The notes beneath the pieces are model-generated. The model saw only the letters and a program-made list of their open reading frames with translations. It made no database searches and was not told the origin of the DNA. Shown piece after piece: positions 35,134-44,082 of a stretch of DNA of 64,000 nt. Position numbers and translations under genes: made by a program. The DNA is from Kitasatospora gansuensis (lineage in GTDB: Bacteria; Actinomycetota; Actinomycetes; Streptomycetales; Streptomycetaceae). The first letter of the stretch is position 1. Every line of letters begins with the position of its first letter. The DNA lies in NCBI RefSeq assembly GCF_014203705.1, contig NZ_JACHJR010000001.1:2356001-2420000 (forward strand), in the 5' to 3' direction.

Positions 35134-36561
35134 CTACCGTGGCCGTGGGACGGTGAGGTGCACCGCGAGGCCCGTCGGGTTGACCGGGGCGAAGTCGAGG
35201 GAGCCGCCGCCGGCCAGCAGGAGGGTGCGGGCGATGGAGAGGCCGAGGCCGGAGCCGTCGACGTTCTGGTGGCGCGGGCTGCGCCAGAAGCGGTCGCCGA
35301 TCCGGGCGAGTTCCTCTTCGGTGAGGCCGGGGCCGGCGTCGGAGACGGTCAGGGTGACCTCGCGTTTGCCGCGCTGGACGTCGAGCCGGACGGTCGCGCC
35401 GCTCGGGGTGAACTTGAGCGCGTTGTCGAGCACCGCGTCGAGCGCGCTGCCGAACCCGATCGGGTCGGCCAGCCCGATCGCGGTGGCGGGCCCGTCCCAG
35501 CCGAGCCGGATGCCGCGCTGGTCGGCGACCGGCCGCCACGCGTCGATCCGGGCCATCGCGAGGTCGGCGAGGTCGACCCGCTCCGGCTCGGGGCGGGCGT
35601 GTTCGGCGGTGGCCAGGCCGAGCAGGTCGTCGAGCACCCGGGCCAGCCGGACGCCCTCCTCGCGGACGGCGCCGAGCTCCGCGTCGTGGCCTTCCGGGAG
35701 TTCGAGGCCGAGCAGTTCGACCCGCAGCAGCAGGGCGGCCAGCGGGTTGCGCAGCTGGTGCGAGGCGTCCGCGACGAAGGCCCGCTGCTGGTCCAGGGCG
35801 ATCAGGACGTTGTCCGCCATGTCGTTGAACGAGCGGGCCAGTCGCCGGAGTTCGGGTGGACCGCTGCTGGGGGCGACCCGGGCGTTCATCCGGCCGGTGG
35901 CGATGTCGTGGGTGGCCCGGTCCAGGGTGCGGACCGGGCGCAGCACCCAGCCGGTCAGCCGCATCGAGAGCAGTACGGCCGCGATCATGGCCAGTGACTC
36001 GCCTGCGGCGATGCCGAGCCAGCGGTAGAGAATCCGGGACCGCAGCGGGCCGGTGGGCGATTCGGTGATCACCACCGCGATCACGTCGCCGTCCCGGACC
36101 ACCGGGGCGGCCACGGTGAGCGTCCGGTCGGGGGTCCAGGGCCAGGCCTGCGGCGGGTTCTGGCTGCGGCGGCCGTCCATCGCCTCCTGGAAGGCCTGGG
36201 CCGCGGAGCCGCCGGTCGGGACCTGCCAGCCCTCGGGGGCGACCGCCACCGCGCTGCCGTCCCGGTGGAAGATGCCGACCCGGATGCCGTACAGCTCGTG
36301 GTAGCGCTGGACCTCGCCGACCAGGGCGTGCAGGCGGCTGCCGTCGCCGTCCACGGGGGTGGGGTCACCCTTGACGGCGGTGCCCGCGGTCGGGCGGCCC
36401 TGGGTGGGCAGGCTCTGGGCGAACCGGGCGGCGTCGTCCATCCGGTCGACCACCACCTTGCTCTGCTCGGCGGCGGCCATCGCGGCCCCCAGCGGTACCC
36501 CGAGGGCGGCCAGGACGGCGGTCATCAGGGAGAGCAGGATGCCGAGCAGGCGGGTGCGCAC
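35134..36561 (-). CDS. gluK: sensor histidine kinase, probably GluK
   Basis: A 475-residue membrane kinase. A first transmembrane helix spans residues 5-32, an extracellular sensor of about 145 residues follows, and a second helix (LGIAAGESLAMIAAVLLSMR) leads to a HAMP region. The H-box is VADASHQLRNPLAAL near residue 260, the N-box ALDAVLDNALKFTP, and the G-box VSDAGPGLTEEELARIGDRF then GSGLGLSIA. It starts six bases after the response-regulator stop. From memory, S. coelicolor has a glutamate-sensing GluR-GluK pair divergent from gluABCD; the same layout here supports the name, but the ligand is inferred. Confidence 0.87.
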   Translation of the reverse strand: MRTRLLGILLSLMTAVLAALGVPLGAAMAAAEQSKVVVDRMDDAARFAQSLPTQGRPTAGTAVKGDPTPVDGDGSRLHALVGEVQRYHELYGIRVGIFHRDGSAVAVAPEGWQVPTGGSAAQAFQEAMDGRRSQNPPQAWPWTPDRTLTVAAPVVRDGDVIAVVITESPTGPLRSRILYRWLGIAAGESLAMIAAVLLSMRLTGWVLRPVRTLDRATHDIATGRMNARVAPSSGPPELRRLARSFNDMADNVLIALDQQRAFVADASHQLRNPLAALLLRVELLGLELPEGHDAELGAVREEGVRLARVLDDLLGLATAEHARPEPERVDLADLAMARIDAWRPVADQRGIRLGWDGPATAIGLADPIGFGSALDAVLDNALKFTPSGATVRLDVQRGKREVTLTVSDAGPGLTEEELARIGDRFWRSPRHQNVDGSGLGLSIARTLLLAGGGSLDFAPVNPTGLAVHLTVPRPR

Positions 36562-36567
36562 GGGGGA

Positions 36568-37272
36568 TCAGCCGGCCGGCTGCTCGGGGATCAGGCGGTA
36601 GCCGACCCCACGGACGGCCTCGACCAGGCCGGGCAGCGCGAGCTTGGTGCGCAGCGAGCCGATGTGCACCTCCAGGGTCCGGCCGTTGCCCTCCCAGCCG
36701 GAGCGCCAGACCTCGCTGAAGATCTGCTCCCGCCGGTAGACCACGCCGGGGCTCTGCGCGAGCAGCGCCAGCAGGTCGAACTCCTTGCGGGTGAGCGGGA
36801 CGTCGCGGCCCTGCACGCTGACCCGACGGCGTTCGCGGTCGATCAGGATGCCCCTGGCCTCCAGCGGCCCGGCCTGGTTGCCGACCGGCTCGGCCGGCTC
36901 GGCGGCCAGGCCGCGGCGGGCCACCGCGTGGATCCGGGCGAGCAGTTCGCCCATGTCGTACGGCTTGGTGACGTAGTCGTCGGCGCCGAGGTTGAGGCCG
37001 TGGATCCGGGACCTGATGTCGGCCCTGGCGGTCACCATGATCACCGGGACGCCGCTGTGCGCGCGGATCCGGCTGCACACCTCGAAGCCGTCCCGGTCGG
37101 GCAGGCCGAGGTCGAGCAGCACCACCCGGTACGGGTCGCTGCCGTCCGGCACCAGCGCGTCCAGCGCCTCGTGGCCGCTGCGGGCGTGCCTGACCTGGAA
37201 GCCGTGCCGGCCGAGCACCGCGACCAGCGCGGCGGCCACCCGTTCGTCGTCCTCGACGAGCAGCAGTCGCAT
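36568..37272 (-). CDS. gluR: OmpR-family response regulator, probably GluR
   Basis: A 234-residue regulator. The receiver has acidic residues in LLLVEDDERV, the phosphoacceptor D54 in VVLLDLGLPDRDG, T in VTARAD and K in TKPYDMGEL. The OmpR-type winged helix has PLTRKEFDLLALLAQ, VYRREQIFSEVW, and RTLEVHIGSLRTKL then VRGVGYRL. GGAGGG precedes the ATG. It is divergent from gluABCD, and TGAGGAT direct repeats (11-bp phased) upstream of the gluA promoter are a good candidate site. Orthology to GluR is inferred from synteny. Confidence 0.88.
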   Translation of the reverse strand: MRLLLVEDDERVAAALVAVLGRHGFQVRHARSGHEALDALVPDGSDPYRVVLLDLGLPDRDGFEVCSRIRAHSGVPVIMVTARADIRSRIHGLNLGADDYVTKPYDMGELLARIHAVARRGLAAEPAEPVGNQAGPLEARGILIDRERRRVSVQGRDVPLTRKEFDLLALLAQSPGVVYRREQIFSEVWRSGWEGNGRTLEVHIGSLRTKLALPGLVEAVRGVGYRLIPEQPAG

Positions 37273-37395
37273 CCCGGTCCCTCCGTTCCATGTCCGATCC
37301 CTGCGGAGTATTGTCCAGTCCGCTCCGTCTGTCACGACCGGGCCGGTCCTCGGGACAGGGTGGGGACGACCCGGGTACGACGTGGCCGGATCGTG

Positions 37396-37448
37396 ATCCT
37401 CAAGTAATCCTCAGATCGGCTGACGTGGCATGGTCAGCGCCCTAAGGT
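37396..37448 (+). promoter_or_regulatory. gluABCD promoter with phased direct repeats
   Basis: CTGACG (37420-37425) and TAAGGT (37443-37448) are 17 bases apart and form a plausible promoter. ATCCTCA is repeated at 37396-37402 and 37407-37413 with 11-bp phasing, ending seven bases before the -35, as expected for an OmpR-family activator site. Confidence 0.55.
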
Positions 37449-37555
37449 CGGCCCAACCGGGGGCTGCGAGCTCCGCCGGCGAACAGCCCCCGGCACCAGC
37501 ACCGCCCCCTGTGAGGACAAACCTCCGGGGTACGCCCACGAGGGAGCCAGGCGCG

Positions 37556-38323
37556 ATGACCGAGACCACCGTCAGTGACTCCACCGCCGCCCCGCTGGTG
37601 GTGCTGAGCGGTGTGAACAAGCACTTCGGCGCCCTGCACGTGCTCCAGGACATCGATCTGGAGATCCGTCAGGGCGAGGTCGTGGTGCTGATCGGCCCCT
37701 CCGGTTCCGGCAAGTCGACCCTGTGCCGGACCATCAACCGGCTGGAGACCATCGACTCGGGCGAGATCTCGATCGACGGCCGCCCGCTGCCCGCCGAGGG
37801 CAAGCAGCTGGCGAAGCTCCGGGCCGAGGTCGGCATGGTGTTCCAGAGCTTCAACCTCTTCGCACACAAGACCGTGCTGGAGAACGTGGTGCTCGGCCAG
37901 GTGAAGGTGCGGAAGGTCGCGCGCCCCGAGGCCGAGAAGACCGCGCACGCACTGCTGGAGCGGGTCGGACTGGCCGCGCACGCGGCCAAGTACCCGGCCC
38001 AGCTCTCCGGTGGCCAGCAGCAGCGGGTGGCGATCGCCCGCGCGCTGGCGATGAACCCCAAGGTGATGCTCTTCGACGAGCCCACCTCGGCGCTCGACCC
38101 GGAGATGATCAACGAGGTGCTGGAGGTCATGCGCAGCCTGGCCGCCGAGGGGATGACCATGGTCGTGGTCACCCACGAGATGGGCTTCGCCCGCTCCGCC
38201 GCCAACCGCGTGCTCTTCATGGCCGACGGCCGGATCGTCGAGGAGAACACCCCGGAGGCGTTCTTCACCGCGCCCCGCAGCGACCGTGCCAAGGACTTCC
38301 TTTCGAAGATCCTGCACCACTGA
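37556..38323 (+). CDS. gluA: glutamate ABC transporter ATP-binding protein
   Basis: A 255-residue polar amino acid ABC ATPase on the inner face of the membrane. Walker A is GPSGSGKST near residue 47, the Q-loop is [12 protein letters not shown], the signature is [15 protein letters not shown] near 150, and Walker B is [13 protein letters not shown]. The switch histidine is in [15 protein letters not shown] precedes the ATG. It is the first gene of the gluABCD operon, which in Corynebacterium and Streptomyces takes up glutamate. Confidence 0.93.
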   Translation: MTETTVSDSTAAPLVVLSGVNKHFGALHVLQDIDLEIRQGEVVVLIGPSGSGKSTLCRTINRLETIDSGEISIDGRPLPAEGKQLAKLRAEVGMVFQSFNLFAHKTVLENVVLGQVKVRKVARPEAEKTAHALLERVGLAAHAAKYPAQLSGGQQQRVAIARALAMNPKVMLFDEPTSALDPEMINEVLEVMRSLAAEGMTMVVVTHEMGFARSAANRVLFMADGRIVEENTPEAFFTAPRSDRAKDFLSKILHH

Positions 38324-38414
38324 GGCCCCCGCTGACCTAGCGTCAGTCTTCTGTCATGCCCTGAACTCCCCGTGCCCGGACACTCCGTGGCCACACCAGA
38401 GGAGAGCTCCTTCC

Positions 38415-39311
38415 ATGAGGACTCGTCGTACCATCGCTGCCGCCATGTCCGTGCTGGCCCTGACCGCCGTCGCGGCCTGTGGCAAGGAGGCCCCCGTGGC
38501 CGCCTCCGACACCACCGCCAAGCTGCCGACCTACACGGTGAAGACCGACGCCAAGGTGGAGGGCTCGAAGACCTTCGACGAGGCCAAGAAGCGCGGCAAG
38601 CTGATCATCGGCGCCAAGGCCGACCAGCCGTACCTCGGCTTCGAGAACGTCACCACCGGCACCCGCGAGGGTTTCGACATCGAGATCGCCAAGATGATCG
38701 CGGCCGACCTCGGCTTCGGCCCCGACAAGATCGAGTTCAAGACGATCGTCTCGGCCAACCGCGAGACCTCGCTGATGGGCGGTCAGATCGACTACTACGT
38801 CGGCACCTACACCATCAACGACAAGCGCAAGGAGAAGGTCGGCTTCGCCGGCCCGTACTACGTGGCCGGCCAGGACCTGCTGGTGCTCAAGGACAAGGCC
38901 GAGTTCACCGGCCCTGAGTCGGTCAAGGGCAAGAAGGTCTGCTCCGCCACCGGCTCGACCTCGGTGACGAAGATCAAGGAGTACGGCCCGGTCGACCCGG
39001 TCACCCAGTACGACACCTACGCCCAGTGCGTGGACAAGCTGCTCACCAACGAGGTCGACGCGGTCACCACCGACGACGCGATCCTCAAGGGCTTCGCGGC
39101 CAAGAACGCCGGCAAGCTCCGGGTGGTCGGCAAGACCTTCTCCAAGGAGCCCTACGGCATCGGCCTCGCCAAGGAGGACGCGGCCTTCCAGAAGGCCGTC
39201 GCCGCCGCGCTGAAGGCGCACGAGGACAACGGTGACTGGAAGAAGGCGTACGACGCCACCCTCGGTCTCTCGGGCGCTGCGGCTCCGGAGATCCCGGCCC
39301 TGACCAACTGA
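38415..39311 (+). CDS. gluB: glutamate-binding lipoprotein
   Basis: A 298-residue periplasm-side binding lipoprotein. The signal peptide ends at LTAVAACGKE, giving a lipidated cysteine. The family-3 binding fold shows GKLIIGAKADQPYLGFEN, EGFDIEIAKMIAADLGFG, VGTYTINDKRKEKVGFAGPY and VTTDDAILKGFA. GAGGAG precedes the ATG at about 10 bases. It captures the substrate for GluCD; glutamate is assigned from operon layout and family. Confidence 0.92.
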   Translation: MRTRRTIAAAMSVLALTAVAACGKEAPVAASDTTAKLPTYTVKTDAKVEGSKTFDEAKKRGKLIIGAKADQPYLGFENVTTGTREGFDIEIAKMIAADLGFGPDKIEFKTIVSANRETSLMGGQIDYYVGTYTINDKRKEKVGFAGPYYVAGQDLLVLKDKAEFTGPESVKGKKVCSATGSTSVTKIKEYGPVDPVTQYDTYAQCVDKLLTNEVDAVTTDDAILKGFAAKNAGKLRVVGKTFSKEPYGIGLAKEDAAFQKAVAAALKAHEDNGDWKKAYDATLGLSGAAAPEIPALTN

Positions 39312-39342
39312 CCCGTCCAGTAACGAAAGGAGGGCCGCCGGT

Positions 39343-39993
39343 ATGGGCAGACTGTTCGAGAACGGCAACTTGGCGCTGTTCCGGGACGGCTTCCTGCAGA
39401 CGGTCGAACTCAGCGCGCTGAGTGCGCTGTTCGCCCTGCTGCTGGGCACCCTGCTGGCGGCCTTCCGGGTCTCCCCGGTCCCGGTGCTCCGGCTCTTCGG
39501 CACCGTCTGGGTGAACACCTTCCGGAACACCCCGCTGACCGTGCTGTTCTTCGCGGTGGTCTTCGGACTCCCGCGCCTGGACGTGCACTTCGACAACTTC
39601 ACGTTCGCGGTGATAGCCCTGTCCGCGTACACCGCCTCGTTCGTCTGCGAGGTGCTGCGCGCGGGCATCAACACCGTGCCGGTCGGCCAGGCCGAGGCGG
39701 CCCGCAGCCTGGGGATGACGTTCGGTCAGACCCTGACCCAGGTGGTGCTGCCGCAGGCGGGCCGGACCGTGCTGGGACCGATGAGCAGCGTGTTCATCGC
39801 GCTCCCCCGGAACTCGGCGATCGCCGGCGCGTTCAGCGTCTCGGAGCTGTACCACTTCCAGCAGACCATGACCGACCTCGGGTACGGCATCTTCCTGGTC
39901 TTCTTCTGGGTGGCGCTCGCCTACCTCTTCCTGAGCACCTGCGTGGCCCTGTTCTTCCGCTTCCTCGAAACCCGACTGGCGGTGGCCCGATGA
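39343..39993 (+). CDS. gluC: glutamate ABC transporter permease GluC
   Basis: A 216-residue inner-membrane permease of the His/Glu/Gln family. Several helices are visible (VELSALSALFALLLGTLLAA, FFAVVFGLPR, GIFLVFFWVALAYLFLSTC). The EAA loop GQAEAARSLGMTFGQTLTQV contacts GluA. AAAGGAGG precedes the ATG. Its stop overlaps the gluD ATG (ATGA), so the two permeases are made in step. Confidence 0.93.
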   Translation: MGRLFENGNLALFRDGFLQTVELSALSALFALLLGTLLAAFRVSPVPVLRLFGTVWVNTFRNTPLTVLFFAVVFGLPRLDVHFDNFTFAVIALSAYTASFVCEVLRAGINTVPVGQAEAARSLGMTFGQTLTQVVLPQAGRTVLGPMSSVFIALPRNSAIAGAFSVSELYHFQQTMTDLGYGIFLVFFWVALAYLFLSTCVALFFRFLETRLAVAR

Positions 39994-40817
39994 GCGGCAG
40001 CGTCCTCTACGACGTCCCCGGCCCCCGGGCCCGGGCCCGCAACCTGGCCCTCGGCGTGCTCGCCGGCGCCGGTGTGCTCGGACTGCTCTGGTACGCGTAC
40101 CGGAGCCTGACCGACGCCAGTCAGTTCACCGCGGCGATGTGGGACCCGTTCCAGTACAAGAACGCCCAGCAGATGATCGTGGACGGCCTGCTGGCCACCC
40201 TCAAGGCCTTCGCCACCGCGGCCGTGCTCTCGCTGATCCTCGGCACGCTGCTCGCGGCGGGCCGGCTCTCCGACCACAAGCCGGTCCGGGCAGTGTCCAC
40301 GGCGATCGTGCAGTTCTTCCGGGCGATGCCGCTGCTGATCATGATCTTCGCGCTGTACCAGTCGCTGTTCACCAAGTCCCCGTTCTGGGGCCTGGTGATC
40401 GGACTGACCCTGTACAACGGCGCGGTCCAGGCCGAGGTCATCCGCTCCGGCATCAACGCCGTGCCGCGCGGACAGGGCGAGGCGGCCTACGCGCTCGGTC
40501 TGCGCAAGACCCAGGTGATGTTCACCATCCTGGTCCCGCAGGCGGTCCGCTCGATGCTGCCGGCCATCATCGGCCAGCTGGTGGTCACCCTCAAGGACAC
40601 CTCGCTCGGCCTGATCATCACCTACCCCGAGCTGCTCTACGTCGGGAAGCTGATCGCCAGCAACACCGCCACTCCGGACGGGTACCCGTACATCCCGGTC
40701 ACCATCATCATCGGCGCGATCTACATCACGCTGTGCCTCCTCCTCACGGCGCTCGCCAAGTGGCTCGAGGGCCGGAGCCGCCGCGGCGCGAACCGGCGCA
40801 CACCTGCCGCTGCTTGA
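39990..40817 (+). CDS. gluD: glutamate ABC transporter permease GluD
   Basis: A 275-residue permease pairing with GluC. The N-terminal segment precedes helices such as LALGVLAGAGVLGLLWYAY and TAAVLSLILGTLLAAGRL. The EAA loop is GQGEAAYALGLRKTQVMFTI. The C-terminal helix is VTIIIGAIYITLCLLLTALA, followed by an Arg-rich tail. The ATG overlaps the gluC stop. It is the last gene of the operon. Confidence 0.93.
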   Translation: MSGSVLYDVPGPRARARNLALGVLAGAGVLGLLWYAYRSLTDASQFTAAMWDPFQYKNAQQMIVDGLLATLKAFATAAVLSLILGTLLAAGRLSDHKPVRAVSTAIVQFFRAMPLLIMIFALYQSLFTKSPFWGLVIGLTLYNGAVQAEVIRSGINAVPRGQGEAAYALGLRKTQVMFTILVPQAVRSMLPAIIGQLVVTLKDTSLGLIITYPELLYVGKLIASNTATPDGYPYIPVTIIIGAIYITLCLLLTALAKWLEGRSRRGANRRTPAAA

Positions 40818-40883
40818 CGGACACGCAGGTGATCTGTTGCATTGCTCTTCGTGACACCACCCGGGACCTCTGAGAGCCTGACT

Positions 40884-40917
40884 GCATATCCGGGCCGCAT
40901 GCCCGGGCCGGATATGC
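40884..40917. repeat. inverted repeat between gluD and the monooxygenase gene
   Basis: GCATATCCGG and its exact inverse are separated by 14 bases, 66 bases beyond gluD and about 50 bases before the monooxygenase start. It could end the glu transcript or be an operator for the next gene. Confidence 0.45.
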
Positions 40918-40969
40918 GGTCGGGCTCCGCCGCTCTTTCGGCACCTCCGAGCACGTGCGAGGTCCCGCC

Positions 40970-42616
40970 GTGGATCCGGTGATCATCGTCGGGGCCGGTC
41001 CGGTCGGCCTGGCCCTGGCGCTCGCGCTGGCCAGGCAGGACGTGCCCAGCATCGTGCTGGACGAAGGCGCGGGGGTCTGCTCCGAGGGCCCCCGCAGCGT
41101 CGTGCTCACCCACGACAGCACCGCCTTCCTGGCCCGGCTCGGCTACCAGCGGGCCGCCTCCGACGCCGCGAGCTGGGACGCCTTCACCATCTGGCGCCGC
41201 CGCACCGAGGTGCTCCGGATGCCGCTGGACGGGATCACCCACCTGCCGCAGCACCGGCTGCACCGCGGCCTGCGGGACGCGGTCACCGCCACCCCGCTGA
41301 TCCAGCTCAGTCCGCTCACCCGGCTGGTCGAGCTGGAGCAGGACAAGGACGGCGTCAGCGCACGGACCGTCAACTCACAGACCAACGCCGTCACCTGGTG
41401 GCGCGGCAGTCACCTGGTCGGCTGCGACGGGGCCCGCTCGACCGTCCGCAAGCTGCTCAAGGTGCGCTTCCCCGGCCGCCCGGCCGTCGACCGGCACGCG
41501 GTGGCCACCGTCCGGGTCGACCTGCCGTTCGCGGGCGAGGCCCGGCTGCACCGCGAACCCCCGTGGCGCGGCGACCGCGAGGCCTCCGCCCGGCCGCTCC
41601 CGGACGGGCTCTGGCGGCTCGACTGGCGGCTGCCCCCCGGCCGCCCGGCCGCCACCGCCCCGGTGGACCCACACGCCACCTGGCCCGGCATCGTCACCGG
41701 CGACACCCTGCTGGCCCGGGTGAAATCCACCCTCACCGGCTGGTGCGGCGAACTCCCCCCGTACGAGCTGCTGGCCGCCGCCGACCACACCGCCCAGCAG
41801 CGGCTGGCCGCCCGGTTCCGGGTCGGCCGCTGCTTCCTGGCCGGCGACGCCGCCCACCTGCACGGCGCACTCGGCATGCAGAACCTCGCCGACGGCCTGC
41901 GGGACGCCGACAACCTGTCCTGGCGGCTCGCGCTGGCCTGGCACCTGCACTCCGGCTCCACCCTGCTGGACGGCTACGAGACCGAACGGCGCGGTGCGGT
42001 CGGCGCCCGGCTGCGCGCCGTCGACCAGGCGATGCCGCTGCTCCGCCCGCTGCGCGGCTGGCAGCAGACCCGGCGGTCGCTGCTCACCGGCTCGTTCCGC
42101 AAGCACGCCCCGCTGCTGGCGGACGGTCAGCTCGGCACCGGCCGGTTCGGCGGCGCCCCCGCCTACCCCGAGGCGCCGTCCGGCATCCCCGGCCGGGTCC
42201 CGCCGCAGCGCGGCGGCCGGGGCACCTCGCTGACCGAACAGCTCCCGCCGACCGCCCCGGGGGTGCTCGCCCCCGACCTGCCGGTGATCACCACCGACGG
42301 CTCCACCGACCGGCTGCACGCCCGGCTCGGGGCCGGCTTCCTGCTGCTGCTGGTCGCCCCCGGCACCACGGTCTGGTCCTCCCAGCACTGGCTGTCGGCC
42401 GGCCTGATGCCCCGGCTGACCACGCTGGCCGCCGCTCTGCCGATCCCCACCGAGGTGCTGGTCACCGACCAGTACCCGGCGGCCGACCCGCACACCGTCC
42501 TGCTGATCCGCCCCGACGGCCACCTGGTCGGCTCCACCCACGGCGCCGAACCCGAGGCCCTCCAGGCCCTGGCCCAGCACGCCCGCGGCGGCCCGGCCCC
42601 GATCGCCAGCCCCTGA
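40970..42616 (+). CDS. FAD-dependent aromatic monooxygenase (UbiH/PheA type)
   Basis: A 548-residue flavoprotein. The N-terminal FAD fold is VIIVGAGPVGLALALALA, followed by LVGCDGARSTVRKLL (DG motif) and CFLAGDAAHLHGALGMQNLA (GD motif near residue 290). A C-terminal thioredoxin-like domain (about 440-548) is typical of phenol-hydroxylase-type enzymes. It probably hydroxylates an aromatic or polyketide-like substrate. GTG was chosen with GAGG 7 bases upstream; another GTG lies 15 bases earlier. Its stop lies inside the terminator palindrome shared with the RNase Y gene. Confidence 0.88.
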   Translation: MDPVIIVGAGPVGLALALALARQDVPSIVLDEGAGVCSEGPRSVVLTHDSTAFLARLGYQRAASDAASWDAFTIWRRRTEVLRMPLDGITHLPQHRLHRGLRDAVTATPLIQLSPLTRLVELEQDKDGVSARTVNSQTNAVTWWRGSHLVGCDGARSTVRKLLKVRFPGRPAVDRHAVATVRVDLPFAGEARLHREPPWRGDREASARPLPDGLWRLDWRLPPGRPAATAPVDPHATWPGIVTGDTLLARVKSTLTGWCGELPPYELLAAADHTAQQRLAARFRVGRCFLAGDAAHLHGALGMQNLADGLRDADNLSWRLALAWHLHSGSTLLDGYETERRGAVGARLRAVDQAMPLLRPLRGWQQTRRSLLTGSFRKHAPLLADGQLGTGRFGGAPAYPEAPSGIPGRVPPQRGGRGTSLTEQLPPTAPGVLAPDLPVITTDGSTDRLHARLGAGFLLLLVAPGTTVWSSQHWLSAGLMPRLTTLAAALPIPTEVLVTDQYPAADPHTVLLIRPDGHLVGSTHGAEPEALQALAQHARGGPAPIASP

Positions 42617-42646
42617 CGGGCCGTCACCGGTGACGGCCCGTCAGGG
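42611..42646. terminator. bidirectional terminator, 36-bp perfect palindrome
   Basis: An 18-bp arm starting CCCTGACGGGCCGTCACC and its exact inverse, with no loop bases, spans the stop of the monooxygenase gene and ends just before the RNase Y stop. It serves two convergent genes. Confidence 0.85.
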
Positions 42647-42648
42647 GG

Positions 42649-43974
42649 CTACCGGGCGAACTCCACCGCGCGGCTCTCCCGGACCACGGTGATCCGTATC
42701 TGCCCCGGGAAGGTGAGCTCCTCGGCCACCCGCTTGGCCACCTCACGGGCGATCACCTGGGCGCCGATGTCGTCGACCAGCTCCGGCTGGACCATCACCC
42801 GGACCTCGCGGCCGGCCTGCATCGCGTACACCTTGGCGACGCCCTCGAACTCCCGGGCGATCTCCTCCAGCCGCTCCAGCCGCCGGACGTGCACCTCCAC
42901 CGACTCCTTCCGCGCGCCGGGCCGCCCGCCCGAGCAGGCGTCGGCGGCCTGGGTCAGCACCGCCTCCACGGTCTGCGGCTCGACCTCGCCGTGGTGCGCC
43001 GCGATGGCGTGCACCACCTCCGCCGACTCGCCCCAGCGCCGGGCGTACTCGGCGCCGACCGCCGCATGACTGCCCGTCACCTCGTGGCTGAGCGCCTTGC
43101 CCACGTCGTGCAGCAGGGCGGCCCGCCGCACCAGCGCCGCGTCCGCGCCCAGCTCGGCCGCCATCAGCCCGCCCAGGTTGGCGCTCTCCACCAGGTGCCC
43201 GAGGACGTTCTGTCCGTACGAGGTCCGGTACCGCAACTGCCCCAGCAGCCGGACCAGTTCCGGCTCCATCTCGCCCACCTTCGCCGCCAGCAGCGCGTCC
43301 TCGCCCGCCCGGACGCAGAGCCGGTCGACCTCCCGCAGGCTGCGGGCGTGCACCGTCTCGATCCGGGCCGGCTGGATCCGGCCGTCCGAGACCAGCACCT
43401 CCAGGGTGAGCCGGGCCGCCTCCCGGCGCACCGGGTCGAAGCAGGACAGCTGGACGACGCCGGGGGTCTCGTCCACCACCAGGTTGACGCCGGTGACGGC
43501 CTCGAAGGCGCGGATGTTCCGCCCTTCCTTGCCGATGATCCGGCCCTTCAACTCCTCGCCGGGCAGCCGGAACACCGAGACCGCGGTCTCCGCCGTCTGC
43601 TCGCCGGCCAGCCGCTGCACCGCGCCCGCGACGATCTCCCGGGCCCGGGCCTCGCCGTCCTCGTGGGCCCGCCGCTCGATCTCCCGGACGGTGACCGCCG
43701 CCGCCCGGCGGGCCTCGCTCTCGGCCTCCCGCAGCACCTCGGCCCTGGCCTGACCGGCCGTCAGGCCGGCCAGCCGCTCCAGCTCCCGGCGCCGCTCGGC
43801 CTCCAGCTCGGCGACGGCCGCCTCACGCCGCTCCAGCTCGGCCCGCCGCCGGCCCACCTCGGCCTCGACGAACTCCACCGCGCCGACCGCCCGTCGCTCG
43901 GTGAGCCGCACCCAGCGGAACACCGCCCAGCCCAGCAGCAGCAACGCCCCGACGCACCCCATCGCGATCCACAT
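42649..43974 (-). CDS. rny: RNase Y-type endoribonuclease
   Basis: A 441-residue membrane-anchored RNase. An N-terminal helix (MGCVGALLLLGWAVF) is followed by a long Glu/Arg/Ala coiled coil to about residue 120. The KH domain shows RLPGEELKGRIIGKEGRNIR near 145, and the HD domain shows AALLHDVGKALSHEVTGSHA then AIAAHHGEVEP. The layout is that of RNase Y, which starts mRNA decay in many Gram-positives, though shorter than the usual ~520 residues, mainly in the coiled coil. The ATG has GGAG 9 bases upstream; an upstream GTG is possible. Located next to recX. Confidence 0.88.
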   Translation of the reverse strand: MWIAMGCVGALLLLGWAVFRWVRLTERRAVGAVEFVEAEVGRRRAELERREAAVAELEAERRRELERLAGLTAGQARAEVLREAESEARRAAAVTVREIERRAHEDGEARAREIVAGAVQRLAGEQTAETAVSVFRLPGEELKGRIIGKEGRNIRAFEAVTGVNLVVDETPGVVQLSCFDPVRREAARLTLEVLVSDGRIQPARIETVHARSLREVDRLCVRAGEDALLAAKVGEMEPELVRLLGQLRYRTSYGQNVLGHLVESANLGGLMAAELGADAALVRRAALLHDVGKALSHEVTGSHAAVGAEYARRWGESAEVVHAIAAHHGEVEPQTVEAVLTQAADACSGGRPGARKESVEVHVRRLERLEEIAREFEGVAKVYAMQAGREVRVMVQPELVDDIGAQVIAREVAKRVAEELTFPGQIRITVVRESRAVEFAR

Positions 43975-44082
43975 CGGGCACCGCTCCGTCCTGCTCAGCA
44001 CACATTTCTGTGAGGCTAAGCGCGGGTCACGAAACGGTCAAGATGCGTCGATGATCCATCACATCCGGGCGCTGAAAGTCCA

